In this document: positions 1 through 5,778 of the stretch, piece by piece
How the letters are laid out: every line of letters starts with the position of its first letter
How positions within the stretch are numbered: the first letter of the stretch is position 1
NCBI GenBank assembly: GCA_049596955.1
Contig: JBMYMD010000037.1
Location: 1-12,169, forward strand
Reading direction: 5' to 3'
Origin: UBA3478 sp049596955
GTDB lineage: Bacteria > Bacteroidota > Bacteroidia > Flavobacteriales > Flavobacteriaceae
Length of the DNA: 12,169 nt
Position numbers and translations under genes: made by a program
Notes under the pieces: generated by a model
Told to the model about the DNA's origin: nothing
Databases searched by the model: none
Seen by the model: only the letters and a program-made list of their open reading frames with translations

Positions 1-429
1 AATATCTGCAATCATCTTAGGAATGAAGAAAGGATTAAATCTCGGTGTACCATCACCAGAAGCAAAGTTCAGCACTTCGTTTTGAAAGGTTTCTAATCCA
101 CCAATACCAGCTCCCCAAATCACACCTACTCTAAATTTATCTAAAGCTTCTGTGTCAAGGGCTGAATCTGCAATAGCCTGGTCAGCCGCAACAGCGCCAT
201 ACTGTGTAAAACGATCCAGTTTTCTCGCATCTTTTCTATCGAAAAAATCTAAGGGATCAAAATCTTTGATTTCACAGGCAAATTGAGTTTTAAACTTAGA
301 GGCGTCAAAATGCGTAATCTCCGCTGCGCCTGACTTACCCGCTATAAGTGCATTCCAATATTGGTCAAGTGTGTTTCCGATTGGTGTTACTGCACCCATG
401 CCTGTGACAACTACTCTTTTTAATTGCAT
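1..429 (-). CDS. fabF: Beta-ketoacyl-ACP synthase II (FabF), N-terminal 143 residues, cut by window edge
   Basis: This is the elongating condensing enzyme of type II fatty-acid synthesis. It joins malonyl-ACP to an acyl chain carried on the enzyme, in the cytoplasm. The reading frame starts at ATG (427-429 on the complement) and stays open to base 1, giving 143 codons. The start MQLKRVVVTGMGAVTPIGN is the typical FabF opening. It is followed by FDASKFKTQFACEIKDFD, by DRKDARKLDRFTQYG near residues 65-80, and by the glycine-rich GVIWGAGIGG near 110-120, all in family order. The catalytic Cys-His-His residues lie beyond the window edge. It sits just downstream of acpP on the same strand, the usual acpP-fabF pair. 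A terminator-like hairpin separates the two and no clear promoter of its own is visible, so read-through from acpP probably supplies it. Confidence 0.97.
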   Translation of the reverse strand, partial: MQLKRVVVTGMGAVTPIGNTLDQYWNALIAGKSGAAEITHFDASKFKTQFACEIKDFDPLDFFDRKDARKLDRFTQYGAVAADQAIADSALDTEALDKFRVGVIWGAGIGGLETFQNEVLNFASGDGTPRFNPFFIPKMIADI

Positions 430-459
430 AGTGTATCGTTTGACAAGTTGAATTTAGTA

Positions 460-493
460 AAAAAAAATCCATGAGAGCTTATGCCTCATGGAT
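460..493 (-). terminator. Intrinsic terminator or attenuator between acpP and fabF
   Basis: Read on the minus strand, a perfect 9-bp stem (ATCCATGAG at 467-475 pairing with CTCATGGAT at 485-493, 9-nt loop) is followed at once by a run of eight to nine T. It lies 30 nt after the acpP stop and 38 nt before the fabF start. The layout is that of a Rho-independent terminator. Because fabF follows on the same strand, it probably acts as a partial terminator that keeps acpP transcripts in excess over fabF; that role is inferred. Confidence 0.8.
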
Positions 494-523
494 GTTTAAA
501 TTTTCTATGAATTGAGACAGTAG

Positions 524-757
524 TTATTTAGCGTCCTCAATATAGCTTATAGCTTGTCCTACTGTAGAAATATTTTCAGCTTGGTCATCTGGAATTTGAA
601 TATCGAATTCTTTTTCGAATTCCATAATCAATTCTACTGTGTCTAGAGAGTCTGCTCCTAAATCGTTTGTGAAGCTAGCTTCAGCAACTACTTCGTTTTC
701 GTCAACACCTAATTTGTCAACGATAATTGCTTTTACTCTTGATGCAATGTCTGACAT
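524..757 (-). CDS. acpP: Acyl carrier protein (AcpP)
   Basis: This small acidic carrier protein holds growing acyl chains on a 4'-phosphopantetheine arm during fatty-acid synthesis and delivers them to FabF and the other enzymes of the cycle. It has 77 residues, the normal ACP length. The modification motif GADSLDTVEL is intact, with the attachment serine at position 37. The second half (EFEKEFDIQIPDDQAENISTV) has the usual acidic helix II and III. The start is ATG at 755-757 with an AT-rich upstream region and no obvious Shine-Dalgarno, as is normal in Bacteroidota. It is the first gene of the acpP-fabF unit and is transcribed away from purN. A strong hairpin with a T-run follows the stop codon, which should favour a short abundant acpP message. 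Confidence 0.98.
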   Translation of the reverse strand: MSDIASRVKAIIVDKLGVDENEVVAEASFTNDLGADSLDTVELIMEFEKEFDIQIPDDQAENISTVGQAISYIEDAK

Positions 758-781
758 ATTTTTAATTTTAAATTAACGGAG

Positions 782-789
782 CAAAAATA
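782..789 (-). promoter_or_regulatory. Candidate -7 box for acpP
   Basis: On the minus strand the sequence is TATTTTTG, a full match to the Bacteroidota -7 consensus TAnnTTTG, about 24 nt before the acpP ATG. No TTG (-33) element is seen at the usual distance, so only half of the promoter is supported. Confidence 0.5.
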
Positions 790-829
790 GTAAACTTTAC
801 TAATTATCCTACCGATATTTGTAAAGTCC

Positions 830-846
830 TTTAAAGTGACTTTAAA
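830..846. repeat. Short palindrome in the acpP/purN divergent spacer
   Basis: TTTAAAG and CTTTAAA flank a TGA spacer, forming a perfect 7-bp inverted repeat 17 nt upstream of the purN start. A further partial copy (AAAGTCCTTT) lies just before it. It could be an operator for one of the two divergent genes or simply a chance product of AT-rich sequence. No regulator can be named. Confidence 0.35.
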
Positions 847-863
847 ATTTAAAAATCAAGACC

Positions 864-1433
864 ATGAATAAGCTCATCATTTTGGCTTCAGGATCTGGCT
901 CTAATGCTATTAAAATCATAGAATACTTTGAAAATCAAGATGATACAACTGTCTCTGCTGTCCTGACTGACAACAGACATGCTGGCGTTTTAGACAAGTG
1001 TAAAGCACTTCATATTCCTACACTATATTTTAGTGCGGCCCTTTTTCGTTCATCTGCTTTTATAGATTTATTAAACAGTTTTGGTCCTGATTTAATCATT
1101 CTGGCTGGCTTTCTCAAAAAAATTCCCTCAGAAGTCATTGCTGAGTATCCTGATAAAATCATCAATATTCATCCTTCTCTATTGCCAAAATACGGTGGAA
1201 AAGGAATGTATGGGGCTCACGTGCACCATGCCGTAAAAGAAAATAATGAGCCAGAATCAGGAATCAGTATTCACTACGTCAACGAGCATTACGACCAAGG
1301 ACAAATTATTGCACAATTTAAAGTAGCGCTAGATTCACAAGACAACGCCGAGCAGATTGCCAAAAAAGTGCAGCAATTAGAACACCTGCATTTCGCCCCA
1401 ACCATAGCGACCCTTTTAAAAAACAATGAGTGA
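864..1433 (+). CDS. purN: Phosphoribosylglycinamide formyltransferase (PurN, GART)
   Basis: This enzyme carries out the third step of de novo purine synthesis, moving a formyl group from 10-formyl-tetrahydrofolate to glycinamide ribonucleotide in the cytoplasm. The 189-residue protein has the N-terminal phosphate-binding loop (ASGSGSNAIKI, residues 8-18). It also has the formyltransferase core NIHPSLLPKYGG with Asn101 and His103, and the folate-side motif HYDQGQII with catalytic Asp144. This Asn/His/Asp triad matches the known active site of the family. The length is slightly shorter than the E. coli enzyme. The ATG at 864 is preferred because the glycine loop follows directly. It is the first gene of a plus-strand unit and overlaps rnhA by 8 nt (ATGAGTGA), so the two are co-transcribed and probably translationally coupled. 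purF lies three genes downstream. Confidence 0.97.
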   Translation: MNKLIILASGSGSNAIKIIEYFENQDDTTVSAVLTDNRHAGVLDKCKALHIPTLYFSAALFRSSAFIDLLNSFGPDLIILAGFLKKIPSEVIAEYPDKIINIHPSLLPKYGGKGMYGAHVHHAVKENNEPESGISIHYVNEHYDQGQIIAQFKVALDSQDNAEQIAKKVQQLEHLHFAPTIATLLKNNE

Positions 1434-1905
1434 AAAACCTTTACATATCGCGCTCTACACCGACGGGTCTGCCAGAGGAAATCCCGGACCTGCAGGATAC
1501 GGAATCATCTTAGAATGGGTCGGCACCAATTACAGCAAGGAATTTTCCAAAGGATTTGAATGCTCCACCAATAACAGAATGGAATTATTAGCGGTAATCG
1601 ACGGGCTTGCCAAAATCAACACCCCAAATTGCGTCATTTCTGTTTATTCAGATTCAAAATATGTCACAGACGCCATCAATAAAGGATGGGTATATCAATG
1701 GAAAGCCAAAGGTTTTAAAAACAGAGTAAATGCAGATTTATGGAAGCTCTTTTTTACTGAAATAAAAAAGCACCAAGTCGAATTCATTTGGATTAAAGGA
1801 CACAATCAGCATCCTCAAAATGAGAGATGCGATCGCTTAGCCGTGCAAGCGAGTTTCAAAGAAAATAAAGAAATCGATAAGGGGTATATTCAGGCAAATA
1901 ACTAG
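1426..1905 (+). CDS. rnhA: Ribonuclease HI
   Basis: This enzyme cleaves the RNA strand of RNA-DNA hybrids, removing R-loops and helping primer removal. The 159-residue protein is of normal single-domain length. The four metal-binding carboxylates are visible: Asp13 in YTDGSARGNPGP, Glu53 in TNNRMELLA, Asp76 in YSDSKYV and Asp136 in NERCDRLA. The mobile catalytic His126 is in KGHNQHPQNE. The basic stretch GWVYQWKAKGFKNRVNADLW (residues 87-106) corresponds to the substrate-handle region of the E. coli-type enzyme. The start codon overlaps the purN stop, which fixes the start with good confidence. There is no metabolic link to its purine neighbours, so the grouping probably reflects shared growth-dependent expression. 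Confidence 0.97.
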   Translation: MSEKPLHIALYTDGSARGNPGPAGYGIILEWVGTNYSKEFSKGFECSTNNRMELLAVIDGLAKINTPNCVISVYSDSKYVTDAINKGWVYQWKAKGFKNRVNADLWKLFFTEIKKHQVEFIWIKGHNQHPQNERCDRLAVQASFKENKEIDKGYIQANN

Positions 1906-1917
1906 TTTATTAAGCCC

Positions 1918-1925
1918 TATATTTG
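1918..1925 (+). promoter_or_regulatory. Candidate -7 box before the PfkB-family kinase gene
   Basis: TATATTTG matches the Bacteroidota -7 consensus TAnnTTTG exactly and sits in the 36-nt gap between rnhA and the kinase gene, 16 nt before its ATG. A start about 5 nt downstream would leave a leader of roughly 11 nt. No clear TTG element is seen near -33. If used, it would give the kinase-purF pair a second transcription start inside the operon. Confidence 0.5.
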
Positions 1926-1941
1926 TGCTCAAATTGTAGAA

Positions 1942-2871
1942 ATGTCTAAACTACTCATTGCGGGAACCGTCGCCTACGACAGTATTGAAACTCCTTTTGA
2001 AAAAGTTGATTACACCCTGGGTGGAGCAGCAGTCTACATCGCTCTAGCCGCAAGTCATTATCCGATTGATGCGGCAATTGTATCGGTTATTGGCTCAGAT
2101 TTTGAGCAGAAACATTTGGATTTATTAGAGGCTAAAGGCATTGATCTCGAAGGTGTCGAAACCATTGCAGATCAAAAAACATTTTTTTGGAGCGGCTTGT
2201 ACAAAAACGACATGAACAGTCGTGAGACCTTGACTACTGAATTACACGCTCTTGCTCATTTCAATCCAGTGGTTCCCGAAGCCTATAAGAATCCGAAAAT
2301 TGTCTTGCTTGGTAATTTAGATCCTAGCGTTCAAATGCGTGTTTTAGACCAATTAAACCACAAACCAGAATTGGTCATTTTAGACACCATGAACTATTGG
2401 ATGAATCATACTCCTAATGAACTTGATGCCATCATTGCTAAAACCGATTTACTCACCATTAATGACGAAGAAGCTCGAATGTTAAGTGGAGAGTATTCAC
2501 TAGTTAAGGCAGCTAAAAATATTTTAAAACGAGGACCAAAATACTTGGTCATTAAAAAGGGTGAGCACGGCGCTTTACTCTTTCACGAAAATGAGGTGTT
2601 TTTTGCCCCAGCTTTACCTTTAGAAGAAGTTTACGACCCTACAGGTGCAGGAGACACCTTCGCCGGTGGCCTTGCAGGATACTTATCCCAAATAAAAAAC
2701 ATAAATTTCGAACACATAAAAAATGCCGTTGTACACGGTTCTAATTTGGCCTCTTTTTGCGTCGAGCGTATGGGCGTTTCAAGAATGATTAATTTAGAGC
2801 GCGAAGAGCTCGTGCAACGACTCAGATATTTTAAAAAATTAACTCAATTTGATATTCATTTAGAATCTTAA
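1942..2871 (+). CDS. PfkB/ribokinase-family carbohydrate or nucleoside kinase, substrate unknown
   Basis: This is an ATP-dependent kinase of the ribokinase/PfkB fold and is cytoplasmic. The C-terminal family signature DPTGAGDTFAGG (residues 232-243) is intact, with the GAGD loop supplying the catalytic base Asp238. The N-terminal glycine pair lies in the stretch LGGAAVYIALAASHY (26-40), with IGSDF near 50-54. A central DTMNYWM and a DEEARML segment follow the usual fold order. The length of 309 residues is typical. The family includes ribokinase, adenosine kinase, fructokinase and others, and the motifs seen do not settle the substrate. The gene ends 11 nt before purF and so is almost certainly co-transcribed with it. 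A role in nucleoside or ribose salvage feeding PRPP is a reasonable inference from that context, but not shown. Confidence 0.9.
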   Translation: MSKLLIAGTVAYDSIETPFEKVDYTLGGAAVYIALAASHYPIDAAIVSVIGSDFEQKHLDLLEAKGIDLEGVETIADQKTFFWSGLYKNDMNSRETLTTELHALAHFNPVVPEAYKNPKIVLLGNLDPSVQMRVLDQLNHKPELVILDTMNYWMNHTPNELDAIIAKTDLLTINDEEARMLSGEYSLVKAAKNILKRGPKYLVIKKGEHGALLFHENEVFFAPALPLEEVYDPTGAGDTFAGGLAGYLSQIKNINFEHIKNAVVHGSNLASFCVERMGVSRMINLEREELVQRLRYFKKLTQFDIHLES

Positions 2872-2882
2872 GTTCTGCCATT

Positions 2883-4766
2883 ATGAGTGATCCTATCAAA
2901 CACGAGTGTGGAATAGCACTAGTTCGACTTCTAAAACCGCTTTCTTACTACAAAGAAAAATACGGGTCCTCATTTTATGGGATAAACAAGATGTACTTGT
3001 TGATGGAAAAACAGCACAATCGAGGACAAGACGGTGCTGGTTTTGCAAGTATCAAACTCGACATGAATGCTGGAAGCAGATACATCAGTAGAGTTCGTTC
3101 GATTGAAAAGCAACCAATCGCAGACATTTTTGAGAAGATTAACCGCCGTATCAACGAACAAAGTGCGGGTAAAAATTTTCAGTCAGACCTGGAGTTAAAA
3201 GAAGCCATTCCATACGTTGGTGAATTAATGCTAGGGCATGTGCGGTATGGAACTTTTGGAAAAAACAATATTGAAAGTGTACATCCCTTTTTAAGACAAA
3301 ACAATTGGATGCACAGAAACCTCATTGTCGCAGGTAATTTTAATATGACCAATGTGAAAGAACTATTTCACAACCTGGTAGAGTTAGGGCAGCATCCTAA
3401 AGAAATGGCTGATACCATTACTGTCATGGAAAAAATAGGTCATTTTCTAGACGATGCCGTGGCTAAATTGTACAAACAAATTAAAAAGGAGGGTTATAAC
3501 AAACAACAAGCCTCTCCGTTGATAGCATCACGCTTAGACCTTGCTAAAATATTGGGTAAAGCAGCTAAAAATTGGGATGGGGGATATGCCATGGCTGGCC
3601 TATTGGGGCACGGTGATGCATTCGTGTTGAGAGACCCCGTGGGAATAAGACCTGCCTATTACTATCACGATGATGAAGTCGTTGTAATTGCTTCTGAACG
3701 CCCTGCGATTCAAACGGTATTCAATGTACCCTTTGAGTCAATCAAAGAGATTACCCCAGGAAAAGCATTAATCATCAAAAAATCGGGTGAGCTTAAACTG
3801 AATCAAATCTTAGAGCGTAAAGAACAAAAATCCTGTTCGTTTGAGCGCATCTATTTTTCAAGAGGTAGCGACAAGGAAATTTATCAAGAGCGGCAAAATT
3901 TAGGAAGACTCATTTTTCCCAAAATTTTAAAGTCAATCAATAACGATTTGGAAAACACAGTGTTCTCTTACATTCCAAATACTGCAGAAACATCCTTTTT
4001 AGGGCTTGTAAAAGAGGCCGAAGCACATTTATCAAAGTATAAAAAGGAACAAATACTTCAACTCAAAGGGAACCTCAATCCCGACAAGCTTCAAAAAATA
4101 CTTGAGATTCGTCCGCGAATTGAAAAAGTGGCGATCAAAGACGTCAAATTAAGAACTTTTATTACCCAAGATAGCAGTAGAGACGATTTAGTTTCACATG
4201 TTTACGATATATCCTATGGCTCGGTAAAAAACACCGATTACCTGGTAATTATAGATGACAGTATTGTTCGCGGAACAACCCTTAAAAAAAGCATCTTGCG
4301 CATTCTAGATCGTCTTCAACCTAAAAAAATTATTGTGGTCTCATCAGCACCACAAATCCGCTATCCTGATTGCTATGGTATAGATATGGCTAAGCTTGAA
4401 GATTTTATCGCTTTTAGGGCTGCGGTAGAACTTCACAAATCACAAGGAAATCATCAAATACTCTCTAAGATTTATCAGGATTGTTTGAACGCCGATAATA
4501 ATAACTACAGAAATTTCGTACAAGACCTGTACAGCCCGTTTACCGAAGAAGAAATCTCTCAAAAAATAGGTGAATTATTGACACCTCCAGAAATTCAAAC
4601 ACCTGTCGAGATTGTCTTCCAATCCATAGAACAATTACATGAGGCATGTCCAAAAAATTTAGGCGACTGGTATTTTACAGGTAATTATCCAACTAAGGGT
4701 GGAACAAGAGTGGTAAACCAAGCTTTCATCAATTATTACGAAGGCAAGAATCAAAGGGCTTACTGA
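2883..4766 (+). CDS. purF: Amidophosphoribosyltransferase (PurF family), long 627-residue form
   Basis: This is the committing step of purine synthesis: PRPP plus glutamine gives phosphoribosylamine. The N-terminal Ntn glutaminase domain starts with an eight-residue leader before Cys9 (MSDPIKHECGIAL). This suggests leader removal to expose the nucleophilic cysteine, as in the B. subtilis enzyme. QHNRGQDGAGF (44-54), GHVRYGTFG (118-126) and LRDPVGIRP (249-257) are recognisable glutaminase motifs. The phosphoribosyltransferase domain has the PRPP loop VIIDDSIVRGTT (455-466) and SSAPQIRYPDCYGIDM (487-502). Two things are unusual. The usual HNGN oxyanion segment reads AGNFNMTN (150-157). The protein is also over 100 residues longer than the E. 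coli enzyme, with added helical sequence near 160-225 and 375-420. No Fe-S cysteine pattern like that of B. subtilis is apparent. It is the last gene of the purN-rnhA-kinase-purF unit. Confidence 0.88.
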   Translation: MSDPIKHECGIALVRLLKPLSYYKEKYGSSFYGINKMYLLMEKQHNRGQDGAGFASIKLDMNAGSRYISRVRSIEKQPIADIFEKINRRINEQSAGKNFQSDLELKEAIPYVGELMLGHVRYGTFGKNNIESVHPFLRQNNWMHRNLIVAGNFNMTNVKELFHNLVELGQHPKEMADTITVMEKIGHFLDDAVAKLYKQIKKEGYNKQQASPLIASRLDLAKILGKAAKNWDGGYAMAGLLGHGDAFVLRDPVGIRPAYYYHDDEVVVIASERPAIQTVFNVPFESIKEITPGKALIIKKSGELKLNQILERKEQKSCSFERIYFSRGSDKEIYQERQNLGRLIFPKILKSINNDLENTVFSYIPNTAETSFLGLVKEAEAHLSKYKKEQILQLKGNLNPDKLQKILEIRPRIEKVAIKDVKLRTFITQDSSRDDLVSHVYDISYGSVKNTDYLVIIDDSIVRGTTLKKSILRILDRLQPKKIIVVSSAPQIRYPDCYGIDMAKLEDFIAFRAAVELHKSQGNHQILSKIYQDCLNADNNNYRNFVQDLYSPFTEEEISQKIGELLTPPEIQTPVEIVFQSIEQLHEACPKNLGDWYFTGNYPTKGGTRVVNQAFINYYEGKNQRAY

Positions 4767-4837
4767 TTTTTTACGTTGCTCAACCCTATTAAATGGGCAT
4801 TCATCGTTGAAATTTAAATTCAGAATACACGAAGTAT

Positions 4838-4845
4838 TATTTTTC
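4838..4845 (+). promoter_or_regulatory. Candidate -7 box of small RNA unit A
   Basis: TATTTTTC differs from TAnnTTTG only at the last base and ends 4 nt before the motif ACCATAACA. The second unit has the same box-to-motif spacing, which is the main support. No good TTG element is found at the normal distance; the nearest upstream TTG (4807-4809) is too far. Confidence 0.4.
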
Positions 4846-4873
4846 TGCCACCATAACAAAGTAGGTTATGTTC

Positions 4874-4888
4874 ATGGTAAGATTTGGG
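4874..4888 (+). repeat. Direct repeat core, copy 1 (ATGGTAAGATTTGGG)
   Basis: This 15-nt sequence occurs identically at 5068-5082 and was not noticed elsewhere in the window. Both copies lie directly upstream of an intrinsic terminator. Confidence 0.9.
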
Positions 4889-4891
4889 GTT

Positions 4892-4923
4892 AAACGGGTG
4901 AACAATTGTTCATCCGTTTTTTT
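4892..4923 (+). terminator. Intrinsic terminator of small RNA A (and probably of the purF operon)
   Basis: AAACGGGTGAAC (4892-4903) pairs with GTTCATCCGTTT (4908-4919) across an AATT loop: a 12-bp stem with one G-U wobble, overlapping a run of seven T (4917-4923). No other hairpin with a T-run is seen between the purF stop and this point. Confidence 0.88.
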
Positions 4924-4934
4924 GTTTAAACCGT

Positions 4935-4949
4935 TTGAGAACTTCTCAA
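4935..4949. repeat. 15-bp palindrome between the two small RNA units
   Basis: TTGAGAA-C-TTCTCAA is a perfect 7-bp inverted repeat around one central base. It lies after the terminator of unit A and about 80 nt before the -7 box of unit B. Its last part begins a CTCAATAAT direct repeat (4945-4953 and 5007-5015); the second copy falls inside the spacer of the unit B promoter. It has the look of an operator, but no regulator can be named. Confidence 0.5.
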
Positions 4950-5003
4950 TAATCTTAACCTAAATTAAGAAAACACAAAATTCATCGTAATTGATTTTGA
5001 TAA

Positions 5004-5036
5004 TTGCTCAATAATAGACTTTTGAAAGTATATTCG
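5004..5036 (+). promoter_or_regulatory. Candidate promoter of small RNA unit B
   Basis: TTG at 5004-5006 and TATATTCG at 5029-5036 are separated by 22 nt, close to the Bacteroidota -33/-7 arrangement (TTG, TAnnTTTG). The -7 box differs from consensus at one base. The predicted start, 4-5 nt on, falls on ACCATTACA, the motif shared with unit A. Confidence 0.5.
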
Positions 5037-5067
5037 TATCACCATTACATATTATTGTTATAGGTTT

Positions 5068-5082
5068 ATGGTAAGATTTGGG
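5068..5082 (+). repeat. Direct repeat core, copy 2 (ATGGTAAGATTTGGG)
   Basis: Identical over 15 nt to 4874-4888. Here the core is followed by ACAAAAAAA and the second terminator. Confidence 0.9.
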
Positions 5083-5084
5083 AC

Positions 5085-5114
5085 AAAAAAAGGACAGCAG
5101 TGCTGTCCTTTTTT
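5085..5114. terminator. Bidirectional intrinsic terminator (small RNA B and superoxide dismutase)
   Basis: A run of seven A, then GGACAG, loop CAGTG, CTGTCC and a run of six T (interrupted by one A, then five more T). The stem is symmetric and has a T-run on each strand. It can therefore end the plus-strand unit B and the minus-strand dismutase gene, whose stop codon is 27 nt away. Confidence 0.9.
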
Positions 5115-5141
5115 ATTTTTTAATGTTTACCCTGAAAGAAA

Positions 5142-5747
5142 TTAGCTCCCCTGAGCGAAATATTCACTGACTTTATTCCAATTTACAACATTGAAAAAAG
5201 CGGCGATATAATCGGGTCTTCTGTTCTGATAATTTAAGTAATAAGCGTGCTCCCAAACATCTAATCCCAAAATAGGTTGTCCTTCACATCCGATTTCAGG
5301 CATGAGTGGATTGTCTTGATTTGCAGTAGAGCAAATTTCAAGTTTGCCTCCCTCGTGAACACACAACCAGGCCCATCCAGAACCAAATCTTGTAGCCGCG
5401 GCATTCGAAAATGCAGTTTTAAATTCCTCAAAAGAGCCAAACGAAGCGTTGATTGCAGCAGAGAGTTCTGCGCTCATTTCAGAGGCCTCTGGACTTAGAA
5501 TTTCCCAAAAAAGATTGTGATTAAAGTATCCCCCTCCATTGTTACGAAGAGCAGTGTTGCTCATGTCTAAATTTGAGAGTAGTTCTTCAATATCTTGGTT
5601 TTCTAGTGCACTTCCAGAAACTGCTGCATTTAGTTTAGCGGTATAACCCGCGTGGTGCTTGCTATGGTGGATTTCCATAGTTCTCGCGTCAAAATGAGGC
5701 TCTAAAGCATCATATGAATAAGGTAAATCAGGTAATTCAAAAGCCAT
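5142..5747 (-). CDS. sodA: Superoxide dismutase, Fe/Mn family, Mn-type residues
   Basis: This enzyme converts superoxide to hydrogen peroxide and oxygen. No signal peptide is present, so it is cytoplasmic. The 201-residue protein covers the whole family: N-terminal helical domain (ELPDLPYSYDALEP), then the alpha/beta C-terminal domain. The metal ligands are His27 (EIHHSKHH), His77 (YFNHNLFW), Asp163 and His167 (GLDVWEHAYY). The active-site glutamine comes from the C-terminal domain (Gln144 in TANQDNPLM), and the GGGYFNH segment has no glutamine. Both point to the Mn-type rather than the Fe-type, although cambialistic use of either metal cannot be excluded. ATG is at 5745-5747, with a -7-like box upstream. 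It is a single-gene unit, convergent with the small RNA region and divergent from the helicase gene. Confidence 0.96.
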   Translation of the reverse strand: MAFELPDLPYSYDALEPHFDARTMEIHHSKHHAGYTAKLNAAVSGSALENQDIEELLSNLDMSNTALRNNGGGYFNHNLFWEILSPEASEMSAELSAAINASFGSFEEFKTAFSNAAATRFGSGWAWLCVHEGGKLEICSTANQDNPLMPEIGCEGQPILGLDVWEHAYYLNYQNRRPDYIAAFFNVVNWNKVSEYFAQGS

Positions 5748-5778
5748 AATACGTATCTTTATTACAATTAATTTCTAA

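Larger units (their letters stand above)
4850..4923 (+). ncRNA. Putative small RNA A (first of a tandem pair)
   Basis: I see no protein gene between purF and the dismutase gene, but this stretch has the layout of a short RNA gene. A -7-like box lies 4 nt upstream. The unit opens with ACCATAACA, contains the 15-nt core ATGGTAAGATTTGGG (4874-4888) and ends in a strong hairpin with a T-run, giving about 74 nt. Two pairings are possible: CATAAC (4852-4857) with GTTATG (4865-4870), or ACCAT (4850-4854) with ATGGT (4874-4878). They share bases and so compete in part. The second unit, about 190 nt downstream, repeats the same order of parts and the same total length. The terminator may also end purF read-through. 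I do not recognise an established RNA family; function is unknown. Confidence 0.5.
5041..5114 (+). ncRNA. Putative small RNA B (second of a tandem pair)
   Basis: This has the same build as unit A. A -7-like box lies 4 nt upstream, the 5' motif is ACCATTACA, and the core ATGGTAAGATTTGGG (5068-5082) is followed by a terminator hairpin, again about 74 nt in all. ACCAT (5041-5045) can pair with ATGGT (5068-5072), as in unit A, while the bases between differ in sequence and length (22 against 19 nt). That pattern suggests a conserved outer helix. Unit B has no plus-strand gene for another 700 nt, so it is not a leader of anything; the next gene is convergent. Function is unknown. The small sample (two copies) keeps confidence moderate. 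Confidence 0.5.

Noticed and set aside
4767..4837. Search for a purF terminator directly after its stop codon, including the CCC/GGG pair near 4786-4798.
   Set aside because: No stem longer than three or four pairs with a following T-run was found. The first convincing terminator is at 4892-4923.
4659..4859. Minus-strand reading frame overlapping the purF 3' end and the following spacer.
   Set aside because: Much of it is antisense to conserved purF sequence, it has no recognisable motifs, and its remaining part overlaps the small RNA promoter region.
4874..4963. Tiny reading frame starting MVRFG at the first 15-nt core (29 codons), with a similar one at 5068-5145 (25 codons) also starting MVRFG and sharing Lys/Cys/Phe-rich residues.
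   Set aside because: The shared start follows from the identical 15-nt core, and the Lys then Phe-rich parts come from the A-rich and T-rich terminator arms. Both frames run through the terminator, so the predicted transcripts would lack stop codons. An RNA gene explains the data better.
5277..5498. Plus-strand reading frame opposite the dismutase gene.
   Set aside because: It is a shadow of the dismutase coding sequence, with no family features.
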